64,000 nt of DNA from Taibaiella soli. Its GTDB lineage: Bacteria > Bacteroidota > Bacteroidia > Chitinophagales > Chitinophagaceae. Below are positions 27,550 to 37,107 of this stretch, in pieces (within the stretch, counting starts at the first letter, position 1; every line of letters begins with the position of its first letter). The position numbers were made by a program, and so were the translations under genes. The stretch covers positions 142,568 to 206,567 of the forward strand of contig NZ_QKTW01000018.1 of the NCBI RefSeq assembly GCF_003236175.1. Reading direction: 5' to 3'. The notes beneath the pieces were generated by a model that saw only the letters and a program-made list of their open reading frames with translations, made no database searches and had not been told where the DNA came from.

Positions 27550-28863
27550 ATGCACATGACAAACGATTATCAGCAAACGCTGGATTATCTATATGCGCAG
27601 CTGCCCATGTTTTCGAAACTTGGGAAAGATGCTATTAAAAAAGATCTCACTAATACACTCAAACTTTGTGCCGCTTTAGGGCAGCCGCAAGAAAAATATA
27701 AGACCATTCATATTGCCGGCACCAATGGCAAAGGAAGCACGAGTCATGCGCTGGCAGCTATTTTGCAGCAAAGTGGATATAAAGTTGGTTTATACACATC
27801 TCCTCATCTGGTTGATTTCAGAGAACGGATTCGCATTGATGGAAAACCTGTGAGCGAGCAATGGGTGGTTGATTTTGTGGCGAAACACAAAGAACTGATA
27901 GAAACTGTAGAACCATCTTTTTTTGAGATCACAGTAGCAATGGCATTTCAGGCTTTTGTTGATGAAGAAGTGGATATTGCTGTGATTGAAACAGGCCTTG
28001 GCGGTCGATTAGACAGTACCAATGTGATTACGCCAATCCTTTCTGTAATTACCAATATCAGTTATGATCATACCGATGTGCTGGGTAATACACTCACAGA
28101 AATTGCAGGTGAAAAAGCAGGGATTATCAAGCCGAATATCCCAGTGTTGATTGGCGAGCAGCAAGAGGAAACACAAAATGTTTTCTTCGAACATTCGGTA
28201 AAAAAGCAAAGTCCGATCTATTACGCAGAAAGTCTTTGGGATTTGGTTCGTATCAAACAGGATGCGGAGTTTCAATATTTCAAAGCGGTAGAAAACAGCA
28301 CACGAAAAATTTATGAGATACACACCGATCTGCTCGGTAGTTACCAATATCAAAACATGCGTACGATTTTATCTGCTGCGCAAATATTGCATACACAGGC
28401 AGGGCTGAATATTTCTCTGGAAAACACATTCGCGGCGCTGGAAAAAGTGAAAGAACTAACCGGTCTTCGTGGTCGTTGGGAATGGCTGCAGACGAATCCG
28501 GCGATCATTGCAGATGTGGGACATAATCCGGCCGGCGTGAAAGAAATCATGCAGCAATGGGGGCAGGTGGAAGCAAAGCAAAAATATATCCTTGTCGGTT
28601 TTGTAAAAGACAAAGATGTGAAGGAAGCACTTTCTCTTTTTCCGAAAGAGGCCATCTATTTTTTCTGTAATGCTCAAATTCCTCGCGCACTTCCTGCAAA
28701 AGACCTTTGGGAGAAAGCAAAGGAAACAGGTTTGAAAGGCGATTATTATCCGACAATTGCAGAAGGACTCAAGGCAGCCAAACATCTGATGACTTCGGAA
28801 GATGCGTTGTTAATCACGGGAAGTTTCTTTGTGGTGGGTGAAGCGTTGTTGGCGCTTGCTTAA
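27550..28863 (+). CDS. folC: Folylpolyglutamate synthase / dihydrofolate synthase
   Basis: About 437 residues. It adds glutamate to folates using ATP (Mur-ligase superfamily). The P-loop is GTNGKGSTSHALAAIL. TSPHLVDFRERIRIDG is the Omega-loop/folate region, and ETGLGGRLDSTNVI and SYDHTDVLGNTLTEIAGEKAGIIK are typical. DVGHNPAG and the C-terminal ITGSFFVVGE also match. The frame is open from a TTG at 27514 inside the previous gene; the ATG at 27550 is preferred. Confidence 0.92.
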   Translation: MHMTNDYQQTLDYLYAQLPMFSKLGKDAIKKDLTNTLKLCAALGQPQEKYKTIHIAGTNGKGSTSHALAAILQQSGYKVGLYTSPHLVDFRERIRIDGKPVSEQWVVDFVAKHKELIETVEPSFFEITVAMAFQAFVDEEVDIAVIETGLGGRLDSTNVITPILSVITNISYDHTDVLGNTLTEIAGEKAGIIKPNIPVLIGEQQEETQNVFFEHSVKKQSPIYYAESLWDLVRIKQDAEFQYFKAVENSTRKIYEIHTDLLGSYQYQNMRTILSAAQILHTQAGLNISLENTFAALEKVKELTGLRGRWEWLQTNPAIIADVGHNPAGVKEIMQQWGQVEAKQKYILVGFVKDKDVKEALSLFPKEAIYFFCNAQIPRALPAKDLWEKAKETGLKGDYYPTIAEGLKAAKHLMTSEDALLITGSFFVVGEALLALA

Positions 28864-28926
28864 TGCCAGGGTTCAGAAGATTGAGTCCGGAGGTCAGTCG
28901 AATGCTAAAACACATACATCCGAAAT

Positions 28927-29445
28927 ATGGAAAACGAAATTAGCTACGTCCCAATGGAAGATGATTTCAGAAAAGCACTTCGTGCGCGTTATTATGTGCC
29001 GGTCAGAAAAAATATCATTTTGATCTCTGTTATGGTAATCGCATTTTATGTGATTGTTGTATCCGGCGCAAGTTCTGGAGCGAAAGATGGCTTTCTTGAG
29101 TTTTTGGGGAAAAGAGAAGGCGGAGAAACTGTAGCGGTGTCTATGGGAGCACTGTATTTCTGGTTGGCGATAGCGTTGGGCTTTTTCTATTTACTTTTTT
29201 TATTCCGTCTGCTCAGGTACAAAATACACTATAAAAAAGACGCGGAGTTTGGACAAATAGTGAAAGAGAAAGTGCATGTCACGGATGTTGTTTATACTCC
29301 CGCCGGAATCAATATCTACTGGCTGGATTCCGAATCCATATTGACTTTCACGCCTGAGCCTTACTATCATTTTAAGGTCGGCGATTCGGTAGCGATTTAC
29401 TACCTGAAATACTCAAAGGAATACCTGGCGTACGACTTTAGTTGA
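28927..29445 (+). CDS. Uncharacterised two-TM protein, paralogue 1
   Basis: 172 residues. A short N-terminal motif (ENEISYVPMEDDFRKALRARYY) is followed by two TM segments (about 34-52 and 77-97). A cytoplasmic or periplasmic small beta domain of about 70 residues (KDAEFGQIVKEKVHVT...YWLDSESILTFTPEPYYHFKVGDSVAIYYLKYSKEYLAY) comes last. I do not recognise the family. The next gene is clearly a tandem duplicate. Confidence 0.7.
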   Translation: MENEISYVPMEDDFRKALRARYYVPVRKNIILISVMVIAFYVIVVSGASSGAKDGFLEFLGKREGGETVAVSMGALYFWLAIALGFFYLLFLFRLLRYKIHYKKDAEFGQIVKEKVHVTDVVYTPAGINIYWLDSESILTFTPEPYYHFKVGDSVAIYYLKYSKEYLAYDFS

Positions 29446-29491
29446 TTATTTAGAATTGGTAATTTTAATCTACCCGCAACAGCGCTGAAAT

Positions 29492-29998
29492 ATGGGAAAT
29501 GAAATGACTTATATCCCGATGGAAGATGATTTAAAGTCTGCGCTTCGCGATCGTTATTACGCGCCGCTTGGAGGAAATATCATACTGACAACTGCTGTCG
29601 CAATAATCTTTTATCTCGTTGTCGTGTTGGGGGCAGATTCCGCAGCGGTGAACGGTGTTATTAAACTTACGGGAAAAGGAAGTACGTCCTATATTTCAGA
29701 ATCTTCGTTTTGTTTTTGGCTTGCAGTCGGTATTGTGATCGTCTATATTTTCTGCATCTTCAACTTTTGTTCGATGAATGTACATTTCAAACAGGATGCT
29801 GAGTTCGGGCAAATTGTAAAGGAAAAAGTACACATTACATCCGCTTATGAGACGCCAATGGGTTACAATATCTACTGGCTGGATTCCGAATCTATTCTCA
29901 GTTTCACACCTGAACCATATCGCCATTTTTACGTTGGCGATGTCGCGACCATTTACTACCTGAAATTTTCGAAAGAATATCTCGCGTACGAAGTTTAG
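29492..29998 (+). CDS. Uncharacterised two-TM protein, paralogue 2
   Basis: 168 residues with the same plan as the gene 46 bases upstream. The N-terminus GNEMTYIPMEDDLKSALRDRYY and the C-terminal part (DAEFGQIVKEKVHITSAYETPMGYNIYWLDSESILSFTPEPYRHF) are nearly the same as in paralogue 1. The membrane part (34-52, 74-94) and the loop between have diverged. Conservation of the tail and not of the membrane part suggests the tail carries the function. Confidence 0.7.
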   Translation: MGNEMTYIPMEDDLKSALRDRYYAPLGGNIILTTAVAIIFYLVVVLGADSAAVNGVIKLTGKGSTSYISESSFCFWLAVGIVIVYIFCIFNFCSMNVHFKQDAEFGQIVKEKVHITSAYETPMGYNIYWLDSESILSFTPEPYRHFYVGDVATIYYLKFSKEYLAYEV

Positions 29999-30041
29999 TT
30001 TACGATTGACACGGGGAAAGTTCCGGGTCTATAACCGATAA

Positions 30042-31466
30042 CTACTTGCCGCGTCCCTGAAACAGTACGATAAATGTGTATAGGATGATTTTTACATCCA
30101 GTGCCAGCGAGCAGTTTTCGATATAGAGCAGATCGTATTTCATACGTGCCACCATTTCATCTACGTTTTCTGCATAACCATATTGCACCATTCCCCAGGA
30201 AGTAAGACCAGGTTTTACTTTGTGGATGTATTTATAGTGCGGATGTGTCTGAGACAAAATTTCAATAAAGTGGCGACGTTCCGGACGTGGCCCTACGAGC
30301 GACATTTCGCCTTTTAGAATGTTTACAAACTGCGGCAGTTCATCGATGCGCCATTTACGCATAAAACGACCCCATGGCGTAATGCGTGGATCTTCTTTAC
30401 TGGACAACGCCGGACCGTTCGCTTCTGCATTTACATACATGGAGCGAAATTTGAGGATATAAAACGGGCGACCGAACAGACCAATCCGTTCTTGTTTATA
30501 AATAATCGGACCCGGGGAAGATAATTTTACTTTAATCGCGGCAAATAAATAAACCGGTGAAATAAGAATGATTGCAAATGCCGATGCAACAATATCGATC
30601 ACTCGTTTGCAAACACGTTGCCAGTCAGGCATCAGTTCCGGATAGATATGAATGAGTACCGCATCATAAACATTACTCGTTTTTACAGAACCGGAGATGA
30701 TATCATATAAATCTGGCTGCACTTTGACCACTACCGGCCGGTAGCTGAGGCGTGTCAAAATGTTTTCCAGCAAATGGTGTTCGGAGGAATCTACTGCTAC
30801 GATTACCTCTTCAATCTGATGGCGGTCTATGATGTCCTCTAATTCGGAAAGATGACCCAGTTGCGGCAAGTATTTGCTCATGCCGTTTGATGCTTCTTTG
30901 TTGGAGTAGATAAACCCGCTAAAAATATTACCCAGTGTACGTGGGCTTTCTTTAATCTGTTTATAAAGATTAATCGCTTGTTGGTTACCTCCAATAACCA
31001 GCGTGTTAAAGCCTACAACGCCTTTTTCAAGCTGTGCTTTTACGCGGCTCAGAATAAAAAGACGGGCAAACAGTGTACATGCTGTATGAATAAGCAGGTA
31101 ACGGCCTGTCATCTTAATAAAGTAAGAGTAGTCGTTCGCGTCATTGGCGAATACAGCCAGTGACACTACGGTGCTACCGATGATACAAGAGATCAATGTA
31201 CGGTTTACTTCATTGAGTCTTGACTTCCGGTAAAGGTCGAAATAAGTGCCTGAAAGAAAATAAAGAAAAAGCCAGCCGAACGGGATGATAATAAATGCTG
31301 AGAAATAATCTTTCACGCGCAACATCTCCCAGGATCTGAAAAAATGCGCTTTGCCGAGCATGTCATAACGGTAAGCCCAAAACAGCAGCCAGGCCAGTAA
31401 AGCGGTAAAATAGTCTACCACCACCAGTTGTCTGATTGCACGTTGTTTCATCGGGTCAGGATACAT
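30042..31466 (-). CDS. Undecaprenyl-phosphate glucose phosphotransferase-type initiating transferase
   Basis: 474 residues, the full-length WcaJ/WbaP form. About four or five TM segments fall within 1-120. A CoA-binding-like Rossmann region (LVIGGNQQAINLYKQI...) spans about 140-250. The sugar transferase domain holds KRVIDIVASAFAIILISPVYLF, KQERIGLFGRPFYILKFRSM, WRIDELPQFVNILKGEMSLVGPRPERRHF and KPGLTSWGMVQYGYAENVDEMV. It starts a lipid-linked glycan, probably with glucose phosphate. It is the last gene of a three-gene minus-strand unit and a second initiating enzyme in this window. Confidence 0.92.
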   Translation of the reverse strand: MYPDPMKQRAIRQLVVVDYFTALLAWLLFWAYRYDMLGKAHFFRSWEMLRVKDYFSAFIIIPFGWLFLYFLSGTYFDLYRKSRLNEVNRTLISCIIGSTVVSLAVFANDANDYSYFIKMTGRYLLIHTACTLFARLFILSRVKAQLEKGVVGFNTLVIGGNQQAINLYKQIKESPRTLGNIFSGFIYSNKEASNGMSKYLPQLGHLSELEDIIDRHQIEEVIVAVDSSEHHLLENILTRLSYRPVVVKVQPDLYDIISGSVKTSNVYDAVLIHIYPELMPDWQRVCKRVIDIVASAFAIILISPVYLFAAIKVKLSSPGPIIYKQERIGLFGRPFYILKFRSMYVNAEANGPALSSKEDPRITPWGRFMRKWRIDELPQFVNILKGEMSLVGPRPERRHFIEILSQTHPHYKYIHKVKPGLTSWGMVQYGYAENVDEMVARMKYDLLYIENCSLALDVKIILYTFIVLFQGRGK

Positions 31467-31470
31467 GGGC

Positions 31471-32343
31471 TTATTTGTATGAAATGATCTTAATGTTGTC
31501 GATAAGTATCCAACCTTGGTTTTGTGTTCCGTCAGGAAGCCCTGTCCCCACTACAACACGATATTGGTAGCCTTCGTACGCATTTATGAAATCGGTAGCA
31601 TCGATGTATACGTGGTTCCAGCTGTCGGGATGCGGATTAAAGCCGCCAATATATTCATAATGCGGATCTGCATTTGTAAAGTCTGTTTCCAGACCAACCT
31701 GCAGCGGCGCTGTAGATTTATAATCTAGCTCAATGTAAACCGTGCTACCAATAACAGGTTTAAATGTTGCTGAATTACTTGAAATATTCTCGGAAACTTC
31801 AAAAGCGGTATCGAGATAAACGTAGCCCGAATATTTCTTTTCGAAAACCTTGTCAGGATCGCTGGTCCGCACCAAAGAAGTATCACCGTTAAACTTGCTG
31901 AAAGAGTTACCCAGTTCGAAGTCTTCCGTCCAAAGCATTTTTGAAGTAGCGATATAGCCGGTTTTAGGCGCGAAATTCTGTACCACACCAGGGTTAGGTG
32001 TCAGGTGCACGCTATCAGATGCATAAAAAGGATAAGTAACTTCTCCGCTTTTCATGCCGTTGTAATCAATACCAGGAACTACAGTAAGTGTGCCCGGCTG
32101 GTCTACGATAACAGGAATTGTACAAGGGAGATCAAAAACGCCCACGGGATTGTTGTTGAAATAAATCCAGACATTGGTGATCTTATGAGAAGCAGACCCA
32201 TACGAACTATAGCTTGGCGCCTCATACGTAAATGAATCAATATGGATATAGTTAGGGATTTTTTCTTCCGGATTGATGACGTTACATCCTGTAGTCCATC
32301 CCAAACAGCACAATACTGCTACAAATAAAATTGTTAATCTCAT
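31471..32343 (-). CDS. Surface lipoprotein of unknown function
   Basis: 290 residues. SPII signal peptide (MRLTILFVAVLCCLGWTTGC, lipobox TTGC). The mature part is rich in Tyr/Asp/Thr. It ends with a beta-sandwich-like region (about 160-290: YIELDYKSTAPLQVGLETDF..., HPDSWNHVYIDATDFIN, GWILIDNIKI) that looks like a carbohydrate-binding jelly roll. Function not recognised. The gap to the transferase gene is 4 bases, so it belongs to that operon and may act with exopolysaccharide. Confidence 0.65.
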   Translation of the reverse strand: MRLTILFVAVLCCLGWTTGCNVINPEEKIPNYIHIDSFTYEAPSYSSYGSASHKITNVWIYFNNNPVGVFDLPCTIPVIVDQPGTLTVVPGIDYNGMKSGEVTYPFYASDSVHLTPNPGVVQNFAPKTGYIATSKMLWTEDFELGNSFSKFNGDTSLVRTSDPDKVFEKKYSGYVYLDTAFEVSENISSNSATFKPVIGSTVYIELDYKSTAPLQVGLETDFTNADPHYEYIGGFNPHPDSWNHVYIDATDFINAYEGYQYRVVVGTGLPDGTQNQGWILIDNIKIISYK

Positions 32344-32383
32344 TTTCTCTTACCTGTAATTAAGCCCGAAGCAAGCTTAGTAA

Positions 32384-33370
32384 TTAAACATTGTGTAATT
32401 CGTTGTGAATGCTCATTTTTTTCAGGATCTGGTGCGCTACATCCATTGCCTGGTAACCGTCATACACGCTAACTTTTACTGGCTTGTCATGAATGATTGC
32501 GTCCGCAAATTCTGCCAATTCCATGCGGATTGCATTAGTTTGCTCCACATGCGGCATTTGTACCGAAATTACTTTCTGGTCGCCATTGCCAAGCTCAATT
32601 GGGAAATCGAGCATTCCTTTTCCGTCACCTGGATCTTTGAGGCGTACCACTTCCGTTTTCTTTTCGAGGAAATCAATACCTATATAAGCGTCGCGCTGGA
32701 AGAGACGCATTTTGCGCATTTTCTTAAGCGAGATCCTGCTTGATGTAAGATTGGCAACACAACCGTTATCGAACTCAATACGTGCATTGGCGATATCTGC
32801 AGTTTCGCTGATCACTGCAACGCCACTGGCAGAAATACGGCGAACCGTACTTTTTACGAGGTGCATTACAATGTCGATATCGTGGATCATCAGATCGAGG
32901 ATCACTGAAACGTCCGTACCGCGCGGGTTGAATTGCGCCAGACGGTGCGTTTCAATAAACATTGGCTGCAGCAGCTGATCGCCGATGGAGATAAATGCAG
33001 GATTGAAACGCTCTACGTGACCTACCTGACATTTTACATTGGCTTCATTTACCAGCTTTACCAGTTCACGGGCTTCTTCAAGCGTATGTGTCAATGGCTT
33101 TTCTACAAAAACGTGTTTGCCATTCAGCAAAGCGGTCTTCGCTATTTCGTAGTGTGCCGTTGTTGTTGTAATGATATCGATTGCGTCTACCGCTTGTACC
33201 AACGATTCAATAGTAGTGTATCGTGGTACCTGGTATTGAGCAATGGCCGTAGCTGCGTTATTATCGTCAGGATCATAAAATCCTACGAGTTCAATGCCTG
33301 GAATTTCTTTCCACTGCTGCATATGGATCTTGCCAAGGTGGCCCGCTCCGAATATTCCGATCTTAAGCAT
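32384..33370 (-). CDS. Gfo/Idh/MocA family oxidoreductase
   Basis: 328 residues. The N-terminal Rossmann fold has GIFGAGHLGKIHMQQW (5-20). EKPLTHTLEEAREL (about 93-106) carries the catalytic-region Lys of the EKP motif. The C-terminal alpha/beta domain has the helix DLMIHDIDIVMHLV. NAD(P)-dependent sugar or polyol oxidoreductases of this class often make sugar-nucleotide derivatives for surface glycans, which fits its operon with the lipoprotein and the initiating transferase. Substrate unknown. Confidence 0.85.
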   Translation of the reverse strand: MLKIGIFGAGHLGKIHMQQWKEIPGIELVGFYDPDDNNAATAIAQYQVPRYTTIESLVQAVDAIDIITTTTAHYEIAKTALLNGKHVFVEKPLTHTLEEARELVKLVNEANVKCQVGHVERFNPAFISIGDQLLQPMFIETHRLAQFNPRGTDVSVILDLMIHDIDIVMHLVKSTVRRISASGVAVISETADIANARIEFDNGCVANLTSSRISLKKMRKMRLFQRDAYIGIDFLEKKTEVVRLKDPGDGKGMLDFPIELGNGDQKVISVQMPHVEQTNAIRMELAEFADAIIHDKPVKVSVYDGYQAMDVAHQILKKMSIHNELHNV

Positions 33371-33636
33371 ATTACCTGCCGGGAATAAATAGAATTAAAA
33401 TGATTGCCAAAAAGGGATTGTTGCAAGATAGTAATAAAATGGGGTATTGCAGGGCAGCAGGGGAATAAACTTTGACAATATCGCGACACACGGCGGGATT
33501 TATGAGTTTTGGGCTATGAGTTATAAGTTTTAAGTAGCTCGCGTAGGTGTTCTATGTTACATTGTAAGTTTTTTGAATACTACTTGCGCCCGTAGCATGA
33601 AACCTATAGCTTAAAACTTATCACGCATCACTCTGT
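33371..33636. other. Intergenic stretch, no gene seen
   Basis: Contains degenerate repeats TATGAGTTTTGGGCTATGAG and TTATAAGTTTTAAGTAGC similar to those at 8694-8716. No gene is recognised. Confidence 0.35.
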
Positions 33637-34341
33637 TTAAATAATTCCTTCATCTGCCATGCTGAAATAGTTATTGTGGGCTATGATCAGATGATCCAGC
33701 AACGAAATATCCATCAGGGCGGCGGCGTCTTTGATTTTGTGCGTCAGGGAAATATCGGCCTGGCTGGGTTTCAGACTGCCGGAAGGATGGTTGTGGGCCA
33801 GCACGATTCTGTTGGCATTATATAACAAAGCATTTTTCAGAATCATTCTGCTGTCGACAACGGTGCTGGTACGTCCGCCGCTGCTTACTGCTTCTCTTTT
33901 TTCTACTTTATTACTCTGGCTCAGGTAGAGCACGTAAAACATTTCGTGATTGAGATCGCACAACAGCGGCATTAAAATATCTGCGGCATCTTTACTATTG
34001 CCAATCTTTGGTTTTGTAGGGAGTTCGGAACTGTGCCGGCGGCGGCTCAGTTCCATAGTCGCCATAATGGTAATGGCTTTTGCTTCGCCGATGCCTTTTA
34101 CTTTTTGCAGTTCTTTAATATCCAGCCGGCCGAGTTGGTTTAGATTATTATCGGCGAGATCCAAAATGTTTTTAGCAAGATCTACTGCAGAAGTGCTGGG
34201 CGTTCCGGTTCCGAGCAATATAGCGATCAGCTCTGCATTGCTCAGTGTACCAGCGCCGTGGTCTCGTAGTTTTTCCCTTGGCTGTTCGTCTTTTTGCCAG
34301 TCTCTGATGGCAACATGTCCTTTTGAAATAGCTATCTCCAT
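33637..34341 (-). CDS. radC: RadC-family JAB/MPN protein
   Basis: 234 residues. An N-terminal helix-hairpin-helix-like part (about 35-95, VKGIGEAKAITIMATMEL) precedes a C-terminal JAB metalloprotease-like domain. The metal motif is HNHPSGSLKPSQADI (His, His, Asp in the order HxHPSGx8D). The name implies DNA repair, but the true activity is not known. The ATG lies at 34341; no partner genes are seen. Confidence 0.9.
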   Translation of the reverse strand: MEIAISKGHVAIRDWQKDEQPREKLRDHGAGTLSNAELIAILLGTGTPSTSAVDLAKNILDLADNNLNQLGRLDIKELQKVKGIGEAKAITIMATMELSRRRHSSELPTKPKIGNSKDAADILMPLLCDLNHEMFYVLYLSQSNKVEKREAVSSGGRTSTVVDSRMILKNALLYNANRIVLAHNHPSGSLKPSQADISLTHKIKDAAALMDISLLDHLIIAHNNYFSMADEGII

Positions 34342-34517
34342 ACTTATAAAAATTTAGATCTTCTTTCTGCCTAATTCTTAATCTCTTATCTCATCAAATT
34401 TGGTGCCATTTTCTCCCATTTGTCTCATTTTGCACAAATGATGAACGCATAAGCGGAACTAATAAAGCCTTGTGCGCAGATTCTCCTAATTTCGCTGAGG
34501 TTTAAACTTTTGTATAA

Positions 34518-36125
34518 GTGCCCATACAATTCCATTACCTTCCATATAGCGATACAGGTTATTTCTCTAACCTCGTCAACGATTATCTTAATCAACGCGA
34601 AACGCTAAAACCATTTTATACGTTTGCTCCCGATGTAAAAGGGATGCAGGAAGCCATAGAAGCGCGTTCTAAGTATCCGGTTGATCGTAGTACGCTGGTG
34701 TCTGTTCTCAAAAAACAATACGAGCAGCTACCTGTTTATGATGCAGTGCAACAGAATATTGCTTTGCTTGCCAACGAAAATACTTTTACGGTTTGCACCG
34801 CGCATCAGCCCAATCTGATGACCGGCTACCTTTATTTTATATACAAAATTGTACACGCGATAAAGCTGGCTGAAGTTCTCAAAGAGCAGTATCCCGACAA
34901 AGATTTTGTTCCGGTTTATTATATGGGTAGTGAAGACAATGATCTTGATGAGCTGGGAACTTTCCAGTATGAATCGAGAAAATTTGTTTGGCAGGCTGAT
35001 GGACAGACGGGTGCTGTAGGGCGTATGAGCACAGAAAGTCTGAAGCCGTTGATCGCCGATTTGTTTAAACTGTTGGGCCCTCCGGGAGAAAATCTGGATG
35101 CCTTAAAGGAAATCATCGAGCGATCATATCTCCAGCATAAAACCATCGCAGATGCAACGCAGTATCTCGTCAACGAATTGTTTGGTCGTTATGGGTTGAT
35201 TGTGTTGAATCCTGATGAAGCGGCATTGAAGAAAAATTACGTCGCAATTATGAAGGAGGATCTGCTGCTGAATACGGCAAATACAATTGTTTCAGAGCAG
35301 GTAGCGCAATTAGGCGAGCATTACAAAATACAGGCACATCCAAGACCAATCAACCTCTTTTATCTTAAGGATCAGCTTAGAGAACGCATTGAAAAAACGG
35401 ACGGTTACTGGCATGTATTGAATACAGATATCCGCTGGAATGAGAAAGAATTGATGGCGGAAATCGATGCGTATCCCGAGCGTTTTAGCCCGAATGTGAT
35501 TTTACGTGGTATGTTTCAGGAAACCATTTTGCCAGATGTCGCATTTATTGGTGGCGGCGCGGAGGTTGCATACTGGTTGCAGTTGAAGACGCTTTTCGAT
35601 CATTACGAAGTTTTTTTTCCAGCTATTCATCTGCGTCAGTCTGCCCTTTGGATTGATGCGCCCGAAGAGCGTTTGCGATGTCAGCTCCAATTCAGTATTT
35701 CCGATATTTTTAAGCCCGAACTCGATTTGATTCGCGCTTATATTACCACGCACGGAGAAGGGGATTGGCAGACCGGAGGTGAATCACACGCTATCGACGC
35801 TATTCTCGGCGAGTTGAAACAAAAAGCAACAGACCTGGATATTACATTGAAAGCTTCTTCAGAAGCTGTGATCGCGAAAGTGAAATACCAATTGCAGGTA
35901 TTGGAGAAAAAAATGCTCCGCGCCGAAAAACGTAAAATGCAGACGCAGTTGCTAAAGATCACACGTCTTAAAGAAACTCTTTTTCCCAAACGAGGCCTGC
36001 AGGAGCGTGTGGGGAATTTTATGCCCTGGTTTTTAAACTACGGTTACGAATATTTTGATGTACTCAAAGCAGAAATGCATCCATTTGATCCGCAATTTCT
36101 GGTCGTAGTACATAGCAACGTTTAG
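34518..36125 (+). CDS. bshC: Bacillithiol biosynthesis cysteine-adding enzyme BshC
   Basis: 535 residues. It adds cysteine to GlcN-malate as the last step of bacillithiol synthesis. Conserved parts: the Rossmann-like TVCTAHQPNLMTGYLYFIYKI (about 93-113), DFVPVYYMGSEDNDLDELG, the HPRPINLFYLKDQLRERI region and AFIGGGAEVAYWLQLK. A long C-terminal coiled coil (about 440-490) is also typical. The start is a GTG at 34518. bshA and bshB are not in the window. Confidence 0.9.
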   Translation: MPIQFHYLPYSDTGYFSNLVNDYLNQRETLKPFYTFAPDVKGMQEAIEARSKYPVDRSTLVSVLKKQYEQLPVYDAVQQNIALLANENTFTVCTAHQPNLMTGYLYFIYKIVHAIKLAEVLKEQYPDKDFVPVYYMGSEDNDLDELGTFQYESRKFVWQADGQTGAVGRMSTESLKPLIADLFKLLGPPGENLDALKEIIERSYLQHKTIADATQYLVNELFGRYGLIVLNPDEAALKKNYVAIMKEDLLLNTANTIVSEQVAQLGEHYKIQAHPRPINLFYLKDQLRERIEKTDGYWHVLNTDIRWNEKELMAEIDAYPERFSPNVILRGMFQETILPDVAFIGGGAEVAYWLQLKTLFDHYEVFFPAIHLRQSALWIDAPEERLRCQLQFSISDIFKPELDLIRAYITTHGEGDWQTGGESHAIDAILGELKQKATDLDITLKASSEAVIAKVKYQLQVLEKKMLRAEKRKMQTQLLKITRLKETLFPKRGLQERVGNFMPWFLNYGYEYFDVLKAEMHPFDPQFLVVVHSNV

Positions 36126-36191
36126 GCACACTTTTTATACTGTTTTCATAGAAGAAAGATTGAAATTATATATTTACAAAAACCAATTTCT

Positions 36192-36812
36192 ATGAAGAGC
36201 AATAAATTGATCCTGGGAATTTTACTGGCATTGTCGCCGGTCTTCAGTTTCGCGCAGATGCCCAAATTGCAATTGGGTATCAAAGCAGGTGTGAACCTTT
36301 CCAAACTGAACGGAGACAATTGGGACGGTGGTTATAAAACAAATTTACTGGGCGGTGTGGAAGCTGGTTTTTATGGTCCGCATATTGGTATTTCGGCTGA
36401 GGCATTTTTCAATCAGTCGAGCTATGTGACCGGAGATAATTTCCATGATATCTATCACCAATACTACAATAATGTTGGCGACTCGCTAAAGCAAGGTACT
36501 TTCCGGGTCAGCTACATGAGTATTCCGGTACTTTTCAATTTCAAATTACTCAATTTGCTTTGGGTGCAGGTCGGCCCACAGTTCAACGGCGTGGTTGGTG
36601 TGAAAGATGTGAACAATATCGTCCACGATGCTAAAGACCTGTTTAAAGGCGGCGATATTTCCGGTGTGGCTGGTGTGCGGCTCAATCTGCCGTTTCATCT
36701 CAGTGTAGGCGCACGGTACGTTTTTGGTCTCACGGAGCTTAATGCCCAGTCGGTCGGCGATTCCTGGAAGCAAAGAAACATTCAGATACATCTTACTTAT
36801 AACTTGCTTTAA
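36192..36812 (+). CDS. Outer-membrane beta-barrel protein (PorT/OprF-like)
   Basis: 206 residues with a signal peptide (MKSNKLILGILLALSPVFSFAQ, cleavage after FAQ). Next comes LQLGIKAGVNLSKLNGDNW, typical of the Bacteroidota porin family/OMP_b-brl_2 domain. Alternating strands end in LTYNLL with a C-terminal aromatic/hydrophobic residue pattern. It would be an eight-strand barrel. Ligand unknown. A terminator follows. Confidence 0.8.
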   Translation: MKSNKLILGILLALSPVFSFAQMPKLQLGIKAGVNLSKLNGDNWDGGYKTNLLGGVEAGFYGPHIGISAEAFFNQSSYVTGDNFHDIYHQYYNNVGDSLKQGTFRVSYMSIPVLFNFKLLNLLWVQVGPQFNGVVGVKDVNNIVHDAKDLFKGGDISGVAGVRLNLPFHLSVGARYVFGLTELNAQSVGDSWKQRNIQIHLTYNLL

Positions 36813-36851
36813 ATTTTTGCCTTTTTGTAAAGGTGTAAAGTTGTTGAGATC

Positions 36852-36885
36852 AGCCGGAGCGTAACAGCTCCGGCTTTGTTTTTGG
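36852..36885 (+). terminator. Terminator after the beta-barrel gene
   Basis: AGCCGGAGC (36852-36860) and GCTCCGGCT (36867-36875) pair over a 6-base loop, followed by the U-rich TTGTTTTTGG. Confidence 0.8.
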
Positions 36886-37051
36886 TGCCGTAAGGATATG
36901 GCGATTTGAGTTGACAGGGAAATTTTTGCAGTCAGCTTTATCGCTCCGGTTTTGCCTGAGTTGCGTCGCACATTTCATCGTCCATGCGGCTATTTGATTC
37001 GACTTAATAAAACTCTTTAGCTAACCAATTTATAAAGCCACAGCTAGATAC

Positions 37052-37081
37052 AAAAAAGGGTTGGCAGCGCGGCTACCAACC
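37052..37081 (-). terminator. Terminator of the small lipoprotein gene
   Basis: GGTTGGCAGC (37059-37068) pairs with GCTACCAACC (37072-37081), read on the minus strand with one G-T pair. Six A bases at 37052-37057 give a U-tract on the minus strand. The hairpin sits 27 bases past the stop of the small lipoprotein gene. Confidence 0.75.
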
Positions 37082-37107
37082 TGATCAGTTTAGGAACACA
37101 ATATCTT

